Positions 40,007 to 48,449 are shown, counted from the first letter of the stretch. The stretch: DNA of 64,000 nt from Mycolicibacterium phocaicum (GCF_010731115.1 NZ_AP022616.1:1054001-1118000); one strand, 5' to 3'. Notes: generated from the letters alone by a model not told the origin. Numbers and translations: made by a program.

Positions 40007-40460
40007 CGGAACAGCTGTTGCGGTTCTCTCGGTCATCGGCATCGCCAGCGCGCCGATCGCGTCGGCCGGTTATCCACTCGTCGGCAAGCTGGGTAGCGCC
40101 ATGACCATGACGGACAGCGTCGGTCAGGTCCAGCTGAGCTGGCAGGTCTCCGACCTCAAGCCGAGCTCCGATGTCATGCCGGGCTACCGGGTCGCCGGAA
40201 AGCTCTGGGAGGCCACCGCCACCGTCCGCGCCCTGAGCGGCCCGGTTACCCCGGGCATTTCGCAGTTCAACGCCGTCGCACCGAACCAGGCGGCGTACCG
40301 CGTGCTGTGGATGGTCGCGAGCCCGGTCAACATCAGCGGTGCGACCATCCCACAAGGCGGGCAATCGACCGGAAAGATCCACTTCGACGTCACCGGCCCC
40401 GCCCCCACGACCGTGACGATGAACAACGGCATGGAAGACCTGATGGTCTGGACACCGTGA
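39996..40460 (+). CDS. mpt63: MPT63-like secreted antigen (DUF1942)
   Basis: This 154-residue secreted protein has the signal [20 protein letters not shown] ending IASA before GYPLVGKLG. The mature part follows M. tuberculosis MPT63 closely: [70 protein letters not shown] and [14 protein letters not shown]63 has an immunoglobulin-like beta sandwich and unknown function. GTG start with GAGGAGG five bases upstream, nearly ideal. In M. tuberculosis the gene (Rv1926c) is elsewhere, so its position here is different. Confidence 0.95.
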   Translation: MKVTGTAVAVLSVIGIASAPIASAGYPLVGKLGSAMTMTDSVGQVQLSWQVSDLKPSSDVMPGYRVAGKLWEATATVRALSGPVTPGISQFNAVAPNQAAYRVLWMVASPVNISGATIPQGGQSTGKIHFDVTGPAPTTVTMNNGMEDLMVWTP

Positions 40461-40464
40461 ACCC

Positions 40465-40491
40465 GTAGACACCCTGTTCTAGGGTGTCTAC
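40465..40491 (+). promoter_or_regulatory. Perfect 11-base inverted repeat just before an ATG
   Basis: GTAGACACCCT (40465-40475) and AGGGTGTCTAC (40481-40491) are exact inverted copies around GTTCT. The repeat starts four bases after the mpt63 stop and ends two bases before the ATG of the SRPBCC gene. It contains the only possible ribosome binding sequence (AGGG). It may be an operator, a terminator without T run, or a hairpin that hides the start codon. Confidence 0.75.
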
Positions 40492-40493
40492 TC

Positions 40494-40994
40494 ATGAAGA
40501 CCTACCAGTGCGAGCCCGTCGGGGTCGACTTCATCGACAGCGCACCGTTCCGCTTTGTCAGCAAAGTCGATCTGGCGATCAAGCCGGAGCAGTTGTTCGA
40601 GGTCTTCTCGGATGAGACCTCCTGGCCGCGCTGGGCGACGCTGATCACCGACGTGGAGTGGACCAGCCCGAAACCGTACGGCGTCGGCACCACCCGCACG
40701 GTGACCATGCGCGGCCACATCGTCGGCGATGAGGAGTTCATCGGCTGGGAACCCTTCTCCTACATGGCGTTCCGGTTCAACACCAGCACCTCGAACATGC
40801 TGTCGGCCTTCGCTGAGGGGTACACCGTCGAGGAAACCGCCGACGGTTGTCACCTGACGTGGGTCATGGCGATGAAGCCCAAGGGCCTCGCCGGCGAGCT
40901 GGGCATGCGGGCGGGCCGCCCGATGATGGCGTGGCTTTTCCAGCGGTTCCTGCACAATCTGCGCCGCTATACCGACGAGCGTTACGGCGCGTAG
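40494..40994 (+). CDS. SRPBCC family protein (Rv2574-like)
   Basis: This 166-residue protein has the START/Bet v1-like fold that binds hydrophobic ligands: RFVSKVDLAIKPEQLFEVFS, then WPRWATLITDVEWTS, FIGWEPFSYMAFRF and the long C-terminal helix with WLFQRFLHNLRRYTDER. It has no signal peptide. It holds the Rv2574 position before ypfJ. The ATG is preceded by a perfect inverted repeat and no free Shine-Dalgarno, so translation may be leaderless or controlled by the hairpin. Its end overlaps the convergent esterase gene by 13 bases. The ligand is unknown. Confidence 0.87.
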   Translation: MKTYQCEPVGVDFIDSAPFRFVSKVDLAIKPEQLFEVFSDETSWPRWATLITDVEWTSPKPYGVGTTRTVTMRGHIVGDEEFIGWEPFSYMAFRFNTSTSNMLSAFAEGYTVEETADGCHLTWVMAMKPKGLAGELGMRAGRPMMAWLFQRFLHNLRRYTDERYGA

Positions 40995-42472
40995 AGCCCT
41001 TCCCACACCTCGCGGCGGGCCTGGTCCGGGTCGTCGATGGTTTCGTCACGCATCGAGCCGATGACCCGCGTGGCCCGACGGTCGGTGTCGTAGGTCGGCC
41101 AATTGGCCAGCGCCGCAGTCGCGAAATCCAGCCAGGTGCGCTGCATACGCCGGCCGACCGACGGCTGCACCTGACGCCCGAGCGGATGCAACATCCGGCC
41201 GAGGTACGAACCGTAGCTGTGCTGGATGTGCACGATCTCGCTGCCATGCGTGGCACCGAGGCCCAGCACCTTCAGCGTCCAGGTCGTGTGGTCGAACCGG
41301 TAGACGTGCGTCGGCGCGTGGCCGCTGTAGGCGTCCGCGAAGGCCCACGTCGGGGCGCCGAACATGACGTCGGAGCCGATAGCGATCAGCGCCCGGCGCC
41401 GCGGGTAGCTCGGATAGGCCTGCAGCACAGCGTCTTTGGCGTCGGGTGCGATACGCGCGAAGTAGTCGTCGACCATGGGCACGGTGGTGGGCAGCATCGG
41501 CGGCCTGCCCCAGGCGAACATCGACGCCTCGCGGCTGTTGGTCCCGACGATCAACGGCACCTTGGCCACGGCCCCGGCCCGGGCGGCGAGCACCGGATGC
41601 GCGGGCAACAGCTCGACGCCATAGGTCAGCCCGTACGCCAGTTTGGGACTGCTGGCCGCGCTCTCCCCCTGCAGCTGACCGGCGGCGCGGCGCAGCTGAC
41701 GCTGCGGCAGGGCGACGATCTCGTCGATGGGGACGTCCAGGCGGCGCACGAATTCGTGCGCCTGGCGGGCCCGGGTCTCGCGGTCGGCGATGAGCGGAAG
41801 CGCCGGACTCTGCGCGATGGCCCGGCCGAACAGTCCGTCGGCCGCCGGACTTGCCAGCAGCGCCAGCACGGATGTCGCGCCGGCGGACTCACCGAAGACG
41901 GTGACCTGCTCGGGGTCGCCGCCGAACGCGGCGATGTTGTCGCGCACCCACTGCAGTGCCGCGATCTGGTCCCGCAGACACAGGTTGTCGTCGAACCCCG
42001 GGCCGAGGTCGCCGAGTTCGAAACCGCCGAAGACACCGAGCCGGTAGGTGACGTTGACGACCACCACGTTGCCGTTGGCCGCCAGCCGGGACCCGTTGTA
42101 CAGCTGCAACTGACCGGCGCCGAACACGAAGGCGCCGCCGGGAATCCACACCATCACCGGCAGTGCGCCCGTCACATCGGGTGACCACACCGTCACGGTG
42201 AGGCAGGCCTCGTCGCGCATCTTGGGGTCGTCGCGGCCGCCGCCGACGAACGACTTGCCCTGCGGCGGGATGGGTCCGTGATCGATGGCGTCGCGAATGC
42301 CGGACCACGGGATCAGCGGCTGCGGTGCGCGGAACCGCAACGGCCCGACGGGCTGCTCGGCGTAACCGACGCCACGCCAGACGTGCACACTGCCCTCGGT
42401 GGTGCCTCTGAGGGCGCCGGCGACGGTGTGAACGATGGTCGAACGGTCGATGGTTTCGGGCTGGACGGCCAC
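40982..42472 (-). CDS. Type B carboxylesterase
   Basis: This 496-residue esterase has catalytic Ser196 in VTVFGESAGATS, the oxyanion motif in VMVWIPGGAFVFGAG, the Glu region in LIVGTNSREASMF and the His in ATHGSEIVHI. The EDCL-like segment reads DEACLTVTVWSPD. It has no signal peptide, so it acts in the cytoplasm unless exported otherwise. I chose GTG at 42470-42472 because AGGA lies eight bases upstream. Ten further codons upstream are open from an ATG. It is divergent from ypfJ across about 60 bases. Confidence 0.93.
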   Translation of the reverse strand: MAVQPETIDRSTIVHTVAGALRGTTEGSVHVWRGVGYAEQPVGPLRFRAPQPLIPWSGIRDAIDHGPIPPQGKSFVGGGRDDPKMRDEACLTVTVWSPDVTGALPVMVWIPGGAFVFGAGQLQLYNGSRLAANGNVVVVNVTYRLGVFGGFELGDLGPGFDDNLCLRDQIAALQWVRDNIAAFGGDPEQVTVFGESAGATSVLALLASPAADGLFGRAIAQSPALPLIADRETRARQAHEFVRRLDVPIDEIVALPQRQLRRAAGQLQGESAASSPKLAYGLTYGVELLPAHPVLAARAGAVAKVPLIVGTNSREASMFAWGRPPMLPTTVPMVDDYFARIAPDAKDAVLQAYPSYPRRRALIAIGSDVMFGAPTWAFADAYSGHAPTHVYRFDHTTWTLKVLGLGATHGSEIVHIQHSYGSYLGRMLHPLGRQVQPSVGRRMQRTWLDFATAALANWPTYDTDRRATRVIGSMRDETIDDPDQARREVWEGLYAP

Positions 42473-42534
42473 ACCGGAAATCCTAGTGTGGAAAGCTGAC
42501 ATCCAGTCGTATTCGAGGCCCGGACGGAGCGGTG

Positions 42535-43425
42535 ATGTCCTTCAACGAAGGTATGCAGATCGACACGAGCAACACGTCGACCAGCGGGGGCGGTGGTTTC
42601 GGCGGTCGCGGGATGGCGATCGGCGGCGGCATGGGTGGCTTGGTGATCGTGGTGGTCGCCATGTTCCTCGGTGTGGATCCCAGTTCGATCCTCGGCAACC
42701 AGAACCAGGCACCTCAGTCCAGCCAGGGGTCCAGCGCCTACGACCTGAGCAAGTGCAAGACCGGCGCGGACGCCAACAAATACCTCGAGTGCCGCATCGT
42801 GGCCACCGGCAACTCGGTGGACGGCGTGTGGTCACAGCTGTTGAAGGGCTACACGCCGCCGAAGATTCGGCTGTTCCGCGGGCAGGTCAACACCGCGTGC
42901 GGCCCGGCCGACACCTCGGTCGGCCCGTTCTACTGCCCAGGCGACAAGGTCGCCTACTTCGACACCAGCTTCTTCCAGACCCTGGTCGACGAATTCGGTT
43001 CCAGCGGCGGCCCTTTGGCACAGGAGTACGTGGTGGCCCACGAGTTCGGTCACCACGTGCAGAACCTGCTCGGCGACATCGGCAAGGCGCAGCGCGGGCC
43101 GAAGGGCGCCGAGGGCAACAGCGTGCGCACCGAGCTGCAGGCCGACTGCTACGCCGGCGTGTGGGCGCACTACGCGTCGACGGTGAAGCAGAAGAGCACC
43201 GGCGTGCCGTTCCTGCAGCCGTTGAGCGACAAGGACATTGCCGACGCGCTGTCGGCGGCATCGTCGGTCGGTGACGATCACATCCAGAAGCAGGCCACCG
43301 GACGCGTCAACCCGGAGTCGTGGACGCACGGCTCGTCGGCCGAGCGGCAGAAGTGGTTCACCACCGGTTATCAGACCGGCGACCCCAAGCAGTGCGACAC
43401 GTACAACGCGCAGGACCTCGGCTAG
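42535..43425 (+). CDS. Neutral zinc metallopeptidase, YpfJ family (Rv2575-like)
   Basis: This 296-residue protein has a Gly-rich N terminus, one membrane helix (GLVIVVVAMFLGVD, about 35-48) and an extracytoplasmic metallopeptidase domain. The zincin motif is HEFGH (169-173). The conserved blocks GPFYCPGDKVAYFDTSFFQ, RTELQADCYAGVWAHY and EKQATGRV-like QKQATGRVNPESWTHG identify the YpfJ/KPN_02809 family. ATG at 42535 with GGAG five bases upstream. It sits next to the Rv2574 homologue as in M. tuberculosis. The peptidase substrate is unknown. Confidence 0.93.
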   Translation: MSFNEGMQIDTSNTSTSGGGGFGGRGMAIGGGMGGLVIVVVAMFLGVDPSSILGNQNQAPQSSQGSSAYDLSKCKTGADANKYLECRIVATGNSVDGVWSQLLKGYTPPKIRLFRGQVNTACGPADTSVGPFYCPGDKVAYFDTSFFQTLVDEFGSSGGPLAQEYVVAHEFGHHVQNLLGDIGKAQRGPKGAEGNSVRTELQADCYAGVWAHYASTVKQKSTGVPFLQPLSDKDIADALSAASSVGDDHIQKQATGRVNPESWTHGSSAERQKWFTTGYQTGDPKQCDTYNAQDLG

Positions 43426-44690
43426 GCCGCAGGATTGATCCGCGCGATGTGGACATCGCGGGTGAAGATGCGCAAGCCGTCGGGTGTCGGTGGCGCCGTC
43501 GAGGTGTACACCGCGCCCGATGGCGTGGTCAGCGCGATGGTGTGCCGGCCGTACCGGTCATAACTCGCCGCCGCCTGCCAACCCGGTTCTTCCTTGACGT
43601 AATTGCAGTGCTCGCACAGCCCGTCGCCGTTGTGTGAGCTCGTCGGCCCCCGCTTGGCATGCGGCGTGACGTGGTCGGTGTGCCGAATCCGCGCATTGCA
43701 GTACGGGGTCCGGCAAATCTGGTCCCGCAACCCGATGAACGTCGCGAGCGCCTTCGGAAACGCCCGCGCCTTCGACTCCATCGCGACGAGCTTGTTGGTG
43801 CCCGGCTGGGCGTAGAGGCGCCGCAATGCCGCCCCCACCGTCGCATCGGCCGCCGCGGCCAGCACCAGATCCCGGGCCAGCACCGCCGGAATCGGCCCAT
43901 AGCCGTCCAACTGCGCGGGCTGCTCACCCCCGGTCAGCAGCGTCTCATCCGACATCACCAGGTTCAGTGTCACCGGCACCGGTGTCGTGACCGGATCACG
44001 ACCCGTGACCCGCTCCACCACCACATCGGCCATCACCTGCGCGCGGCTGCGCTCCGAGCCCGCCGCCACCGCCGACGCCGCCTCACGAGCCAGCGTCTGG
44101 CGCACCAACTGACCTTGGGCCGCCGGCATCAGCACCGTCATCGACATCATGCCGTCAGCGGCCACCCGGAACCGCACATGCCGCGCGGACCGCGCCCGCC
44201 TCATCTTCTCCACCACGGTCTGCTGATCCAGCTCATAGGCGATCCGCGCGGCCTCCGCCGATACCTCGGCGTTCCCCAACCCCGCCAGCGGGCCCGGATC
44301 CCCACACAATTCGGCATCCAGCAGCCGGCGATCCAACACCGACAGGCACGCCGCCTCTTTGGTGATCAGCTCGGCCCGGTGCTCGGAGAGCACACCCGAC
44401 TCCAACGCGGCCAGCGTGCACGGCATGTCCGCGACCAGGATGCGGGCCATCGCCATCAACCGCTCACCCCGATGCGGGGACTCGCGCCGCGCCAAACCGA
44501 TCTCCGAACCCAGCGCGGCCCGCGACACCCGCGGCCCACCCGTCTTCGCCGCCGCCACCCGCCGGGCCTCCAACGCCACCGCAATCCGAGCCTGCTCGGC
44601 CGCCGCACGCGCCTTGACCCGCTCGAGCTCCGCCATGCGACCCAGCGACGCCGCCTCGCCGGCGTCGGGGTCCACCAAAGCTTCGCTCAT
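43422..44690 (-). CDS. DUF222 / 13E12 family protein with HNH nuclease domain
   Basis: This 422-residue mycobacterial 13E12 protein has a DUF222 region (about 60-300) and a C-terminal HNH endonuclease-like domain with CRTPYCNARIRHTDHVTPHA and GDGLCEHCNYVKE. The family is multicopy in mycobacteria and some members respond to DNA damage through LexA. The start MSEALVDPD at 44690 has no Shine-Dalgarno. The ATG lies inside a degenerate LexA-like palindrome. Its stop overlaps ypfJ by four bases. The cellular role of the family is unknown; no transposase is linked. Confidence 0.9.
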   Translation of the reverse strand: MSEALVDPDAGEAASLGRMAELERVKARAAAEQARIAVALEARRVAAAKTGGPRVSRAALGSEIGLARRESPHRGERLMAMARILVADMPCTLAALESGVLSEHRAELITKEAACLSVLDRRLLDAELCGDPGPLAGLGNAEVSAEAARIAYELDQQTVVEKMRRARSARHVRFRVAADGMMSMTVLMPAAQGQLVRQTLAREAASAVAAGSERSRAQVMADVVVERVTGRDPVTTPVPVTLNLVMSDETLLTGGEQPAQLDGYGPIPAVLARDLVLAAAADATVGAALRRLYAQPGTNKLVAMESKARAFPKALATFIGLRDQICRTPYCNARIRHTDHVTPHAKRGPTSSHNGDGLCEHCNYVKEEPGWQAAASYDRYGRHTIALTTPSGAVYTSTAPPTPDGLRIFTRDVHIARINPAA

Positions 44691-44698
44691 ACGTTCGA
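44683..44698 (-). promoter_or_regulatory. Degenerate LexA-like box over the DUF222 start codon
   Basis: On the minus strand the site reads TCGAACGTATGAGCGA, matching the mycobacterial LexA consensus TCGAAC-N4-GTTCGA at 10 of 12 defined positions. The two mismatches are in the second half. The spacer contains the ATG. Damage control of other 13E12 genes is known, but this copy is imperfect. Confidence 0.4.
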
Positions 44699-44757
44699 AT
44701 GTACACCGCGCCCCCGACACGCGCCACCACCGAAATCGATTTCCCGAATCGCTGACC

Positions 44758-44781
44758 ACATTGAACAAATTTCGTTAATGT
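44758..44781 (+). promoter_or_regulatory. Inverted repeat before the TetR gene, probable operator
   Basis: ACATTGAAC (44758-44766) and GTTAATGT (44774-44781) are inverted copies with one extra base in the left arm and a seven-base AT-rich spacer. The repeat ends directly before the GTG/ATG starts of the TetR gene, and AT-rich DNA is rare here. TetR autoregulation is the natural reading. Confidence 0.5.
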
Positions 44782-44787
44782 GTGCAA

Positions 44788-45387
44788 ATGCCCGCCAAGC
44801 CGCCGACGCCGCGCACCATCTCGCCGGCCCTACTCGAAGCCACCGCGGAGACGCTCCATCGTTTGGGCCCAAGGCAATTCAGCCTCACCGCGGTGGCCGA
44901 AGCCGCCGGCGTCTCGCGTGGCACCGTCTACAACGCGCTGGGCGGTCGTGACCACGCCATCAGCGTCGCGCTGGACCATCTGGCCTCGAGGTTCGTCGAC
45001 GGCATGGCCGCCGAGATCGACAAACAGTCCACGCTGGCCGACCAGGTGGCCGCCGCCGCCGTCCTGATCTGCACGCACCGGCAGAGTTCACCCTCGGCGC
45101 CACAGAAGGGCATCAACGAGGGCATCGTCGTCCTGCTGTTGCGCAACATCGGCGAAGACCTCATGAAGCGCGCCGTCGAACTCTGGAAGCCGCGCGTCAA
45201 GGCCGCGCAGCGCGACGGTGAGATCGGCGCCGGCGTCGACCCGGCGCGCGCCGGCGAATGGATCGTCCGGGTGCTGCTGAGCTTCGAACTGCTCCCGCCC
45301 ATCGGCGTCAACCTCGACAATCCCCGCGCCATCCGGCGCTTCGTCACCGACCACATCATCAATGGACTCAACGGAGAGGCACCATGA
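44788..45387 (+). CDS. TetR family regulator, first gene of the monooxygenase unit
   Basis: This 199-residue regulator has an N-terminal helix-turn-helix (FSLTAVAEAAGVSRGTVYNA, about 30-50) and an all-helical ligand-binding domain. The start is ATG at 44788 or GTG at 44782. Neither has a Shine-Dalgarno, and the inverted repeat lies immediately upstream. Its stop overlaps the start of the second monooxygenase gene as ATGA, so regulator, monooxygenase and SDR form one coupled transcript. Local regulation of that operon by a ketone, steroid or similar ligand is an inference. Confidence 0.9.
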   Translation: MPAKPPTPRTISPALLEATAETLHRLGPRQFSLTAVAEAAGVSRGTVYNALGGRDHAISVALDHLASRFVDGMAAEIDKQSTLADQVAAAAVLICTHRQSSPSAPQKGINEGIVVLLLRNIGEDLMKRAVELWKPRVKAAQRDGEIGAGVDPARAGEWIVRVLLSFELLPPIGVNLDNPRAIRRFVTDHIINGLNGEAP

Positions 45388-46946
45388 CCACACCCGACCA
45401 CGAAGTGGTCATCATCGGCGCCGGGCCGGGCGGCATCGCCTCGGCCCACCTGCTGCAGCAGAAAGGGATTCACGACTTCGTCATCGTCGACCGGGGCGAC
45501 GACTTCGGTGGCACCTGGCGTGACAACCACTATCCGGGGCTCGCCGTCGACATCCCGTCGCTGTGGTACCAGCTGTCGTTCGCGCCCAACCCCGACTGGT
45601 CCCGGTTCTTCGCGCCGGGGCCCGAGATCTACGCCTACCTGCGCGACACCGCCGACAAGCTGGGCCTGCGACCGCACCTGCGTGCGGGTGCCGAGGTGCT
45701 GCGCCAGCAGTGGGACGACGACGCCGGCCTGTGGCGGCTGTCGATTCGCAACCAGCCCGACGTGACGGCCCGGTTCCTGATCAGCTCGGTCGGCGGATAC
45801 GTCAACGCCAAGAACGTCATCGACATCGACGGCATCGAGGATTTCGAGGGCACCATCCTGCGTCCCAACGACTGGGACGACGACTACGACGTGCGCGGCA
45901 AGCGCGTCGCGGTGATCGGCACCGGCTCCAGCGGAGTGCAGATCACCGGGGCATTGTCCGGGGTCGCCGCCAATCTCGATGTGTACCAACGCACTCCGGC
46001 CTGGGTACTGCCCAAGGTCGACTTCGACATCCCGCCGTGGCTGCGGCGGCTGCTCAGAGTGCCCGGTGTCGTCAGCGCGGCCAACATCTTCGGACGGCTG
46101 CTGATGGACGTCGCCATGGTCGTGCCGATCGTCCACGTCTTCTCCCGGCTGCCCCGCTCGGTGCTGACCAGGCTCATGCCGCTGTACGACGGCAACAGCC
46201 GCAACCTCTACCGGTTGCTGCTGCGGTCGACAGTGCAGGACCCGGCGACCCGCAAGGCGCTGTTGCCCCGCTACGGCATCATGGCCAAACGGCCGGTGAT
46301 CTCCAGCGATTTCCTGCCGGCCCTGAACCACCCCGACACACACCTCATCACCACACCCATCGAACGGATCACCCGCGACGGGATCCGCACGGCCGACGGC
46401 GTGGACCACCCGGCCGACCTGCTGGTCGCCGCCACGGGCTACGAGCTGTGGACCGACCCGGAAACCTACCGGCCCGGAACCATCATGGGCGCAGGCGGGT
46501 TCGACCTCGCCGAGTACTACCGCGCCCACGGCCTGCACGCCTACGCCGGCACGGCCCACCCCCGGTTGCCCAACCGCTGGGAGATCGTCGGCCCGCTCGG
46601 GTTCGTCGGGTTCGCCTGGATGGACTACGTGGAAACCGTTGCCGCCCATGCGGTTCGGATCATTGCAGAAGCCCGGGGCCGCGCCGGCGCCCCAGTCGTC
46701 GCGGTGACGGGCGACGCGTTCCACAAGTGGAACGCCCTGATGGACCGCCGCGGCCGGACCGCGCACACCTACTACACCCGCAAATCGGCGCTACGCACCT
46801 ATTTCGTCAACTCCCAGCACGAAACGCCGTACTACCGGCCGCAGACCATCACCGGGGCAAGGGTTTTCGCGCGGCGATCGCCGCTCACCGACTACGAGTT
46901 CAGCGCCGTCCAGGCGGCCACGATGAGCGAGGAGCTCAGCGCATGA
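45384..46946 (+). CDS. Flavin monooxygenase, Baeyer-Villiger-like, with altered fingerprint
   Basis: This 520-residue protein has the FAD Rossmann loop IIGAGPGGIAS (10-20), FGGTWRDNHYPGLAVDIPS and the NADPH loop [10 protein letters not shown] (about 177-186). The fingerprint expected as FxGxxxHxxxW(P/D) reads FEGTILRPNDWD (154-165), with Arg160 where His is normal. The rest follows EtaA/Baeyer-Villiger enzymes (RTPAWVLPKVD, AATGYELWTDPETY). It lies between TetR and SDR genes, with ATGA overlaps on both sides. A ketone or sterol substrate is plausible. Activity as a true Baeyer-Villiger enzyme is uncertain because of the His replacement. Confidence 0.88.
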   Translation: MTTPDHEVVIIGAGPGGIASAHLLQQKGIHDFVIVDRGDDFGGTWRDNHYPGLAVDIPSLWYQLSFAPNPDWSRFFAPGPEIYAYLRDTADKLGLRPHLRAGAEVLRQQWDDDAGLWRLSIRNQPDVTARFLISSVGGYVNAKNVIDIDGIEDFEGTILRPNDWDDDYDVRGKRVAVIGTGSSGVQITGALSGVAANLDVYQRTPAWVLPKVDFDIPPWLRRLLRVPGVVSAANIFGRLLMDVAMVVPIVHVFSRLPRSVLTRLMPLYDGNSRNLYRLLLRSTVQDPATRKALLPRYGIMAKRPVISSDFLPALNHPDTHLITTPIERITRDGIRTADGVDHPADLLVAATGYELWTDPETYRPGTIMGAGGFDLAEYYRAHGLHAYAGTAHPRLPNRWEIVGPLGFVGFAWMDYVETVAAHAVRIIAEARGRAGAPVVAVTGDAFHKWNALMDRRGRTAHTYYTRKSALRTYFVNSQHETPYYRPQTITGARVFARRSPLTDYEFSAVQAATMSEELSA

Positions 46947-47764
46947 CCGATCAACCGCTGGCCGGCAAGGTCGCGTTCGTCACCGGAGCCGCGCGCGGAC
47001 AGGGCCGTTCGCACTGTGCCCGGCTGGCACGAGCCGGTGCCGACATCGTCGCCATCGACGCCTGCGCGCCCGTGGCGGAGGCCAACGGGTACGCGCCGGC
47101 GACTCCCGCGGATCTGGCCGAGACGGTGAACCTCGTCGAAGGTGAAGGCCGCAAGATCTACGCGAAGCAGGTCGACGTCCGGGACGCCGAAGGCCAGCAG
47201 CGCGTGGTCGCCGAGACCATCGAACAGTTCGGCCGGCTGGACATCGTGGTGGCCAACGCGGGCGTGCTGAACTGGGGGCGACTCTGGGAGATTTCCCCGC
47301 AGCAGTGGCAGGACACCCTGGACATCAACCTGACCGGCATGTGGAACACCATCCGGGCCGTGGTGCCGGCGATGATCGCGGCCGGCAACGGTGGGTCGAT
47401 CATCGCCACCAGTTCGGCCGCCGGCATCAAGGCCGTGCCGGGTTGCGGGCACTACTGCGCCAGCAAGTTCGGCGTCGTGGGCATGATCAACGCGCTCGCC
47501 GTAGAGCTGGGCGAGTTCGGCATCCGCGTGAATTCGGTACACCCGTACGGCACCGACACGCCCATGGGCAACGACGTGTCCATGTACCAGGTCCTACAGG
47601 ATCATCCGCAGTACATCCACAGCTTCTCCCCCGGCGCGCTGCCGACGGATTCGCTGATCAAGCCGGATCAGATCTCGGACATCGTGGTCTGGTTGGCGAG
47701 CGACGCGTCGTCGTTGGTGACGGCCGCGCAAATCCCGGCAGACAAGGGTTATCTCAAGATCTGA
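46943..47764 (+). CDS. Mycofactocin-coupled type SDR oxidoreductase
   Basis: This 273-residue short-chain dehydrogenase has the NAD motif TGAARGQGRSHCARLARAGA (15-34), VANAGVLN and the active-site YCASK. The stretch APVAEANGYAPATPADLAET after the second beta strand is the insertion typical of mycofactocin-coupled SDRs, which hold NAD tightly and pass electrons to mycofactocin. It is the last gene of the TetR-monooxygenase-SDR unit. Its likely job is oxidising an alcohol to the ketone used by the monooxygenase. No mycofactocin genes are in the window. Confidence 0.92.
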   Translation: MTDQPLAGKVAFVTGAARGQGRSHCARLARAGADIVAIDACAPVAEANGYAPATPADLAETVNLVEGEGRKIYAKQVDVRDAEGQQRVVAETIEQFGRLDIVVANAGVLNWGRLWEISPQQWQDTLDINLTGMWNTIRAVVPAMIAAGNGGSIIATSSAAGIKAVPGCGHYCASKFGVVGMINALAVELGEFGIRVNSVHPYGTDTPMGNDVSMYQVLQDHPQYIHSFSPGALPTDSLIKPDQISDIVVWLASDASSLVTAAQIPADKGYLKI

Positions 47765-47783
47765 CCGGGTAACCTCAGTCGCC

Positions 47784-48401
47784 ATGGCGAAGTCGAACGC
47801 CGGGGTGGCAAACAACAGTCTCGACGCGCAGGCGCGCGCCACACAGTTCATGCGCTCGGCCCTCGACATCCTCGGCGAGACCGGCCGCACAGAGTTCACG
47901 GTGCTCGAGGTCGTGGAGCGGTCGAAGACGTCGTTGCGGGCCTTCTATCAGCACTTCGCCACCAAGGACGAGCTGGTGCTGGCCTTGATCGACGCGATGC
48001 TGACCGAGTTCACCACCACGTGGCAGGCCGAGGCGGCCGGGCTGAGCCCCGCCGAGGCGCTGCGGGAGCTGGTAGACCGCATCTGCGTGCCGCCCGCGTC
48101 CAGCACGCAGGACAGCATCAATCGTGGGCTGACCTTCTACCACGATCGCCTGGCCGAGACGATGCCGGACGACTACGGCCGCGTGCTGACACCGTTGCAT
48201 GCGCTCATCGTCGACATCGTCGAACGCGGAATGGCCGATGGCACCTTTGCGCCCGGCCTCGACGTCGAAGCCACCGCGGCTCTCGTCATGCAGACCATCT
48301 TCGGCGCCCTACGGCTGCGCGCACTCGGACCTGGCCTCGAGCTCACCCCGATCGGCAGCGAGCGCATCTACGCGTTCTGCCTGCGCGCGTTGGAGAACTG
48401 A
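47784..48401 (+). CDS. TetR family regulator
   Basis: This 205-residue regulator has a helix-turn-helix at about 38-60 (FTVLEVVERSKTSLRAFYQH) and a C-terminal helical ligand-binding domain (GFAPGLDVEATAALVMQTIF-like GTFAPGLDVEATAALVMQT). It begins 19 bases after the SDR gene and may be the fourth gene of that unit or have its own promoter. Its stop TGA shares a base with the DosR-like box of the next gene. The ligand and targets are unknown. Confidence 0.9.
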   Translation: MAKSNAGVANNSLDAQARATQFMRSALDILGETGRTEFTVLEVVERSKTSLRAFYQHFATKDELVLALIDAMLTEFTTTWQAEAAGLSPAEALRELVDRICVPPASSTQDSINRGLTFYHDRLAETMPDDYGRVLTPLHALIVDIVERGMADGTFAPGLDVEATAALVMQTIFGALRLRALGPGLELTPIGSERIYAFCLRALEN

Positions 48402-48415
48402 TGACTTCCGGCCCT
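48401..48415 (+). promoter_or_regulatory. DosR-like box upstream of the Acg-type gene
   Basis: ATGACTTCCGGCCCT matches the common DosR (DevR) site form GGGACTTCCGGCCCT at 13 of 15 positions. It ends 34 bases before the start codon of an Acg-family gene, and Acg itself is a DosR regulon member in M. tuberculosis. The distance is typical for activation. Confidence 0.72.
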
Positions 48416-48449
48416 GTCTGAGCCGGTCCATGGCGGGCAGTGTGAACTC

